A stretch of 64,000 nt of DNA from Pachyseris speciosa (Eukaryota > Cnidaria > Anthozoa > Scleractinia > Pachyseridae): positions 398,501-462,500 of the forward strand of contig JAEMWC010000369.1 of assembly GCA_016490735.1 (NCBI GenBank), written 5' to 3'. The notes beneath the pieces are model-generated. The model was not told the origin of the DNA and ran no database searches. It worked only from the letters and a program-made list of their open reading frames with translations. Of this stretch, positions 60,346-64,000 are shown piece by piece. The position numbers were made by a program, and so were the translations under genes. Within the stretch, counting starts at the first letter, position 1, and each line of letters begins with the position of its first letter.

Positions 60346-61760
60346 CGTGATTCTAGGGATTACAACCTTTTTACAGCCGATGAAGAAAGTGTTTTGATTA
60401 CATCAGTTAAATCTTGTGGCTGGGCATTCATGTAATAAATGAGAGAACTTCAAGAAAACAGTGTACATCTACAAATAAGTATTAAGCCAAATAATGTCGA
60501 CAACCAATCTCGAACAGACATCGTTTGCCGAAAATCATGAGATCTAGAAAACGGCGCTATAACTCGACGTGTTAAATTCTTGCCCAAGTTTTTTTTAACA
60601 CACTGAAAAAAAAAAAAAAAAAACAACGATGGTGCATACCTGTCGCTCAATTCAGAGCTTATTGCTACTTGCTTCGTCGTCTCCTTTCTTTTTTTATTTC
60701 AAAAGTAAGGAAATAGTGGCTTAAAAATTCCCCGAAACTGTTGGACAATTAACAACACAACGAGAATTTGCGGCAATATTCCACGCGAGAGATAAGATTG
60801 ATAGATTAATAACAACACCCTAGTGATAAATCACTGGACCATTCCTCGTTGTTTTCGTTCTATGGCGCGTCCAGTATCACCCAAGAGAATCCACTTAAAA
60901 ATCGTTTTCAAAGCAAGCATTTTGTTTCCTTTCTATTCAGCGTAAAAAGAATAACCGATTTCTTAGTAAGGCAGCTGCATTGTACTGTTTAATCCTGCGA
61001 TGTTTAATTTTCTCCTGGATGTCAAAACGTCAATCAAATTTAGACGGAAAACAAACGCTTTCTTTGATATGAATTTTCTCCCTGCTTTACTGTTTTTGTA
61101 ATAAATCAATATGAAAATTTACTGCCGTGTTTGACGAATTTGCGATGACCACTGGTCAAAAAATTAATCCCTTTAGCCTTCAGTCGAAAACAATAATTGT
61201 AATTTGCTTCATTTCTTTCTTCACCTTACTGTTGTTTTAATTTATACCAAAGCACAAACAGGTGGCAACACAAGGCATTAAAAGGGCTTACCAGCCAGTG
61301 AATGAGCAGAAACCCTTCGTAGCACTTGAGCTAAGAGCTCAAGATAAAGGTATAAATCGCGGTTTGCTGTGAATGCATTTCGGAAGTTTGGTTGGCAAAT
61401 TAACGAACCCTCTAGTGAAGACTTCGTCGTTATTCTGTTACCAGAAACATTAACAACACAAAGTGCATAAACTTTGTACACTCATCAATCAGTTCTAAGT
61501 GTAATGACGGCAGATTCCGTACTCTGGTGAGAACTACGGAAAGCGACATTTGAGTTCCCCTTCCCAGGCTTTCAAACTGCCCAAACTTGACAGACACCCA
61601 GGGGAATCGAACTCTTCGCATGGAGGCGCTGCAGGTTTTATGAAGGCGTCGGTAACTTGATGATAACTTCGCGCGAGTATTTCATATCGCGACATTATTG
61701 ATTGAAACGAATCGTTGGACGTTGCACCCAAGAGTGGGAGTGCGGTTCGAAGACGGCGCG
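60346..61760. other. upstream region of the GPCR gene
   Basis: Non-coding. No clear TATA box. Reading upstream of the ATG in frame stays open to a TTG at 61698, but a non-ATG start is unlikely. Confidence 0.45.
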
Positions 61761-62861
61761 ATGGTGTTTCAAAACGGCACGCTCCACGGCAACAGTACTC
61801 ACGCTGTATTATCGCCTGGGGAGCCGCTATCCTCCAAAGTGATCAAAACGTTATGTTACTGTGTGATAACGTTGATGTCTCTGGTGGGAAACACACTGGT
61901 TGTGACAATAATATACCGCAACAGGAGAATGAGAACCACCACTAACAATTTGATTGCTAACATGGCTATAAGTGATTTGTTTTTTCCGCTGTTCGCCGTT
62001 CCACGCGAAACAGCACAGATCTTCACAGGACAGAGCACATGGTTGGTAGGAGGTATCGGTGGGAGTATTTTATGCAAGATCGTCCCGTTTTCGCAAGATA
62101 TTTCAACAGCGGTCTCCATACTAAGCTTAGTGGTTATAGCCTTCGATCGATTCTACGCCGTGAAATTTCCGTTGAAGGCGGCTATAATCACTTCCAAGAT
62201 GTGCCGCGTCATCATTGCAGTTATCTGGGCCATAGCGATGGGAATCCACTCTCCTTATCTTTACACGTTTCGTTTGGCCATACACAATGGCGTCACCTAC
62301 TGCAGAAATTGGTGGGAGCCGGGTTTCGAGACCATCTCGACTCAAAAAGTTTACTTTTTGATTATCTTTGTCGTGCTAATCTTATTCCCAATAACTGTGA
62401 TAACAATACTCTACACCGCCATTGGCGTTGAAGTCTGGAGGCAAAAGGGACCCGTCGAACGCTCGTGCCAAGAAAGGCGGCGGCGCGAGCACGAAAACAG
62501 GAAAGTCTTAAAACAGGTTGTGACTGTGGTCGTGGTTTTCATTTCATGTATCATGCCTAGCACAATTTTTGGTTGTTTCATTCAGTTCGTTTGGAATCTA
62601 AAACCACCTCCTGAAATAGAGGGACTTAACTTCAAATTCTGCGCCTTCTTTATCATGCACTCTAACGCGGCGATTAACCCTTGCATTTATTTCATTTTTA
62701 ACAAGAACTATCGAGAAGGGTTGAAGGACATATTCCAGAGCTGTGCTCGAATGTTCAACGGTTTGCGGAATCCGACTGAAAAAAAATTTGGTCAGTCTAA
62801 AATCGAAAGCCCAGTTGGACACGTTACAAAACAAAAGACACCTCGATGTCAGTATGTTTAA
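61761..62861 (+). CDS. class A (rhodopsin-like) neuropeptide-type GPCR, intronless
   Basis: 366 aa from ATG 61761 to the stop at 62859-62861. The extracellular N-terminus has two N-glycosylation sequons (NGT, NST). TM1 contains GNTLVV (Asn 1.50). TM2 is NLIANMAISDL (Asp 2.50). TM3 starts after Cys in LCKIVPF and ends DRF instead of DRY. The second extracellular loop has the partner Cys (YCRNWW). TM5 includes LFP. TM6 is FISCIMPS, keeping C-x-x-P but not the Trp of CWxP. TM7 is NAAINPCIYF (NPxxY). The C-tail has KNYREGLKDIF (helix 8). By pattern it is closest to peptide receptors of the RFamide/galanin/tachykinin broad group. Ligand unknown; plasma membrane. Confidence 0.92.
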   Translation: MVFQNGTLHGNSTHAVLSPGEPLSSKVIKTLCYCVITLMSLVGNTLVVTIIYRNRRMRTTTNNLIANMAISDLFFPLFAVPRETAQIFTGQSTWLVGGIGGSILCKIVPFSQDISTAVSILSLVVIAFDRFYAVKFPLKAAIITSKMCRVIIAVIWAIAMGIHSPYLYTFRLAIHNGVTYCRNWWEPGFETISTQKVYFLIIFVVLILFPITVITILYTAIGVEVWRQKGPVERSCQERRRREHENRKVLKQVVTVVVVFISCIMPSTIFGCFIQFVWNLKPPPEIEGLNFKFCAFFIMHSNAAINPCIYFIFNKNYREGLKDIFQSCARMFNGLRNPTEKKFGQSKIESPVGHVTKQKTPRCQYV

Positions 62862-63215
62862 TGTCATAATGATTATATCTTTACAGATACGCATAAGATA
62901 AACGAATGTTCCCATTGGTAGAAAAATGAAGGCGAATCCCATTACCTTCTAACTTTGACGTTTTTATAGGATTTTTGTTTTCGCGAACAAGAATAGATAG
63001 CGAGACAAACCGGTGCCGAAGAAATGTTTTGCAGAAACAGATTGAAATAACATAAGAAACCTCGCATCGAAAAAAGCTTTCGATTTGTTAATTAAAGTAA
63101 AAGTCGAAATGAATTAATGAAATTATGAACTTAACTTTTTGTAATTAAGGGTTCACTCCCTTTACTTACAATGCTGGTTGTTACACAAAGGACACAATTT
63201 TAAACTATCAGCAGA

Positions 63216-63239
63216 AATAAAAGCTTTGTACAAAATAAA
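63216..63239 (+). promoter_or_regulatory. GPCR polyadenylation signals
   Basis: AATAAA at 63216-63221 and 63234-63239, about 360 bp after the stop codon. Confidence 0.55.
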
Positions 63240-63538
63240 CACATATTCAATTCGTTAAAAAGCATGGTTTATGTTCTCAATTTTGCGAGATTTTGAATGA
63301 GTAGATTGATATTTTTTTTTGTTGGTACAGAGAATATTCATTTGAGACAGCTAAAACATTTATCAGTTCGCAATTTCAGTAAATTGAAATTAATCTGAAT
63401 TTCAATAGACCTATATTGATAATGAAACCACAGGGAGACCAACTGAACATCCGAACGAAGACAGGCTCTTTGGCACTGAGGGGTTACCATCTCCTTTTCC
63501 TTATCTCTCATTGTTTCATTCTGGTTCAATATCCATTT

Positions 63539-63648
63539 GATAATGTAAGAACCATTTTCGAAATTCTATGCAACGAGGCGTGTCTGCCTAAGCGATAATG
63601 TAAGAACCATTTTCGAAATTCTATGCAACGAGGCGTGTCTGCCTAAGC
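63539..63648. repeat. perfect 55-bp tandem duplication
   Basis: 63539-63593 and 63594-63648 are identical copies of a unit starting GATAATGTAAGAACC and ending CTGCCTAAGC. No other copies are seen. Confidence 0.95.
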
Positions 63649-64000
63649 GAAAGTGCCAGAAAATTTAACTTTTCAGCTGAAAAAAAAAAAGGAAAAGAAA
63701 AATGAGAAAAAGAAAAGAAGAAAAATACCGAAAGAAAAAGGAAAAGCAACCCAGGCTCGCCTGAGTGATATCAGAATATTTTCAGCATCTGGTCTTCCAA
63801 AATACTTCCTGGCAAAAGAAAGATTCTCACTTTATTAATTAGAATCAATTTTCTTAAAATCGCCCACACAAATCAAACAGTAGCGTTAACATTAGCCATT
63901 CAAGATCAAGTACTATTCTTCAGCAAGCAAACTCGAAGTTGCAGCGGAGCTACACGAGAAAGCACGCGCAGAGTAAATTCATCAAGTCATGGCTCTTGGA
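63649..64000. other. non-coding with purine run
   Basis: A purine-only stretch (A/G) spans roughly 63678-63724. No gene recognised up to the window end. Confidence 0.5.

Noticed and set aside
61698..61760. N-terminal extension of the GPCR
   Set aside because: The frame is open back to 61698 but that codon is TTG; the first ATG is at 61761, and the glycosylated N-terminus follows it.

Overview
This is animal genomic DNA, and the evidence points to an anthozoan cnidarian, most likely a stony coral. The support is small exons in long AT-rich introns with GT-AG junctions, a cnidarian-type pentameric receptor, Tx1/L1-like LINEs, Penelope-like DNA, tRNA-derived SINEs and very many short inverted-repeat elements. 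The species call is inference. The host genes that can be supported all lie on the + strand.

Layout. From 1 to 15.9 kb there is no convincing gene, apart from one possible minus-strand exon (3300-3486). This part holds MITEs, an inverted and tandem array of tRNA-derived SINE units (5.27-6.31 kb) carrying a 122-bp patch copied from 2.8 kb away, and a 2.7-kb foldback element (12258-14980). From 15947 to 24747 lies a nicotinic-type Cys-loop receptor subunit in six exons (474 aa predicted). At 28258-29990 there is a second copy of only the membrane-spanning part. It begins at the same codon in the same splice phase, so it could be an alternative 3' cassette for the same ligand-binding exons. From 32912 to 56382 lies a secreted CAP/SCP-superfamily gene (eight exons, all internal junctions phase 1, 490 aa predicted). 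One spacer exon is tandemly duplicated and the introns are full of mobile DNA. From 61761 to 62861 lies an intronless class A neuropeptide-type GPCR (366 aa).

Mobile DNA. CAP intron 1 holds a second foldback element (33889-41270) that was itself split by an L1-like LINE. The last CAP intron holds another L1-like LINE (48920-55730) carrying three further insertions: a minisatellite-bearing inverted-repeat element, a TTAA-flanked element with long inverted ends, and a truncated Penelope-like element with inverted terminal repeats. Target-site duplications were read for every layer.

The most striking signal is a small 254-bp-period repeat with partial-dimer structure (43741-44015, and a decayed copy at 57488-57811). 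On the minus strand it encodes a textbook type I hammerhead ribozyme (43845-43929): intact CUGAUGA and GAAA cores, a GUC cleavage triplet and a long stem I. This is the architecture of a retrozyme.

The receptor, the CAP protein and the GPCR are neighbours on one strand, but nothing in the sequence links them functionally.
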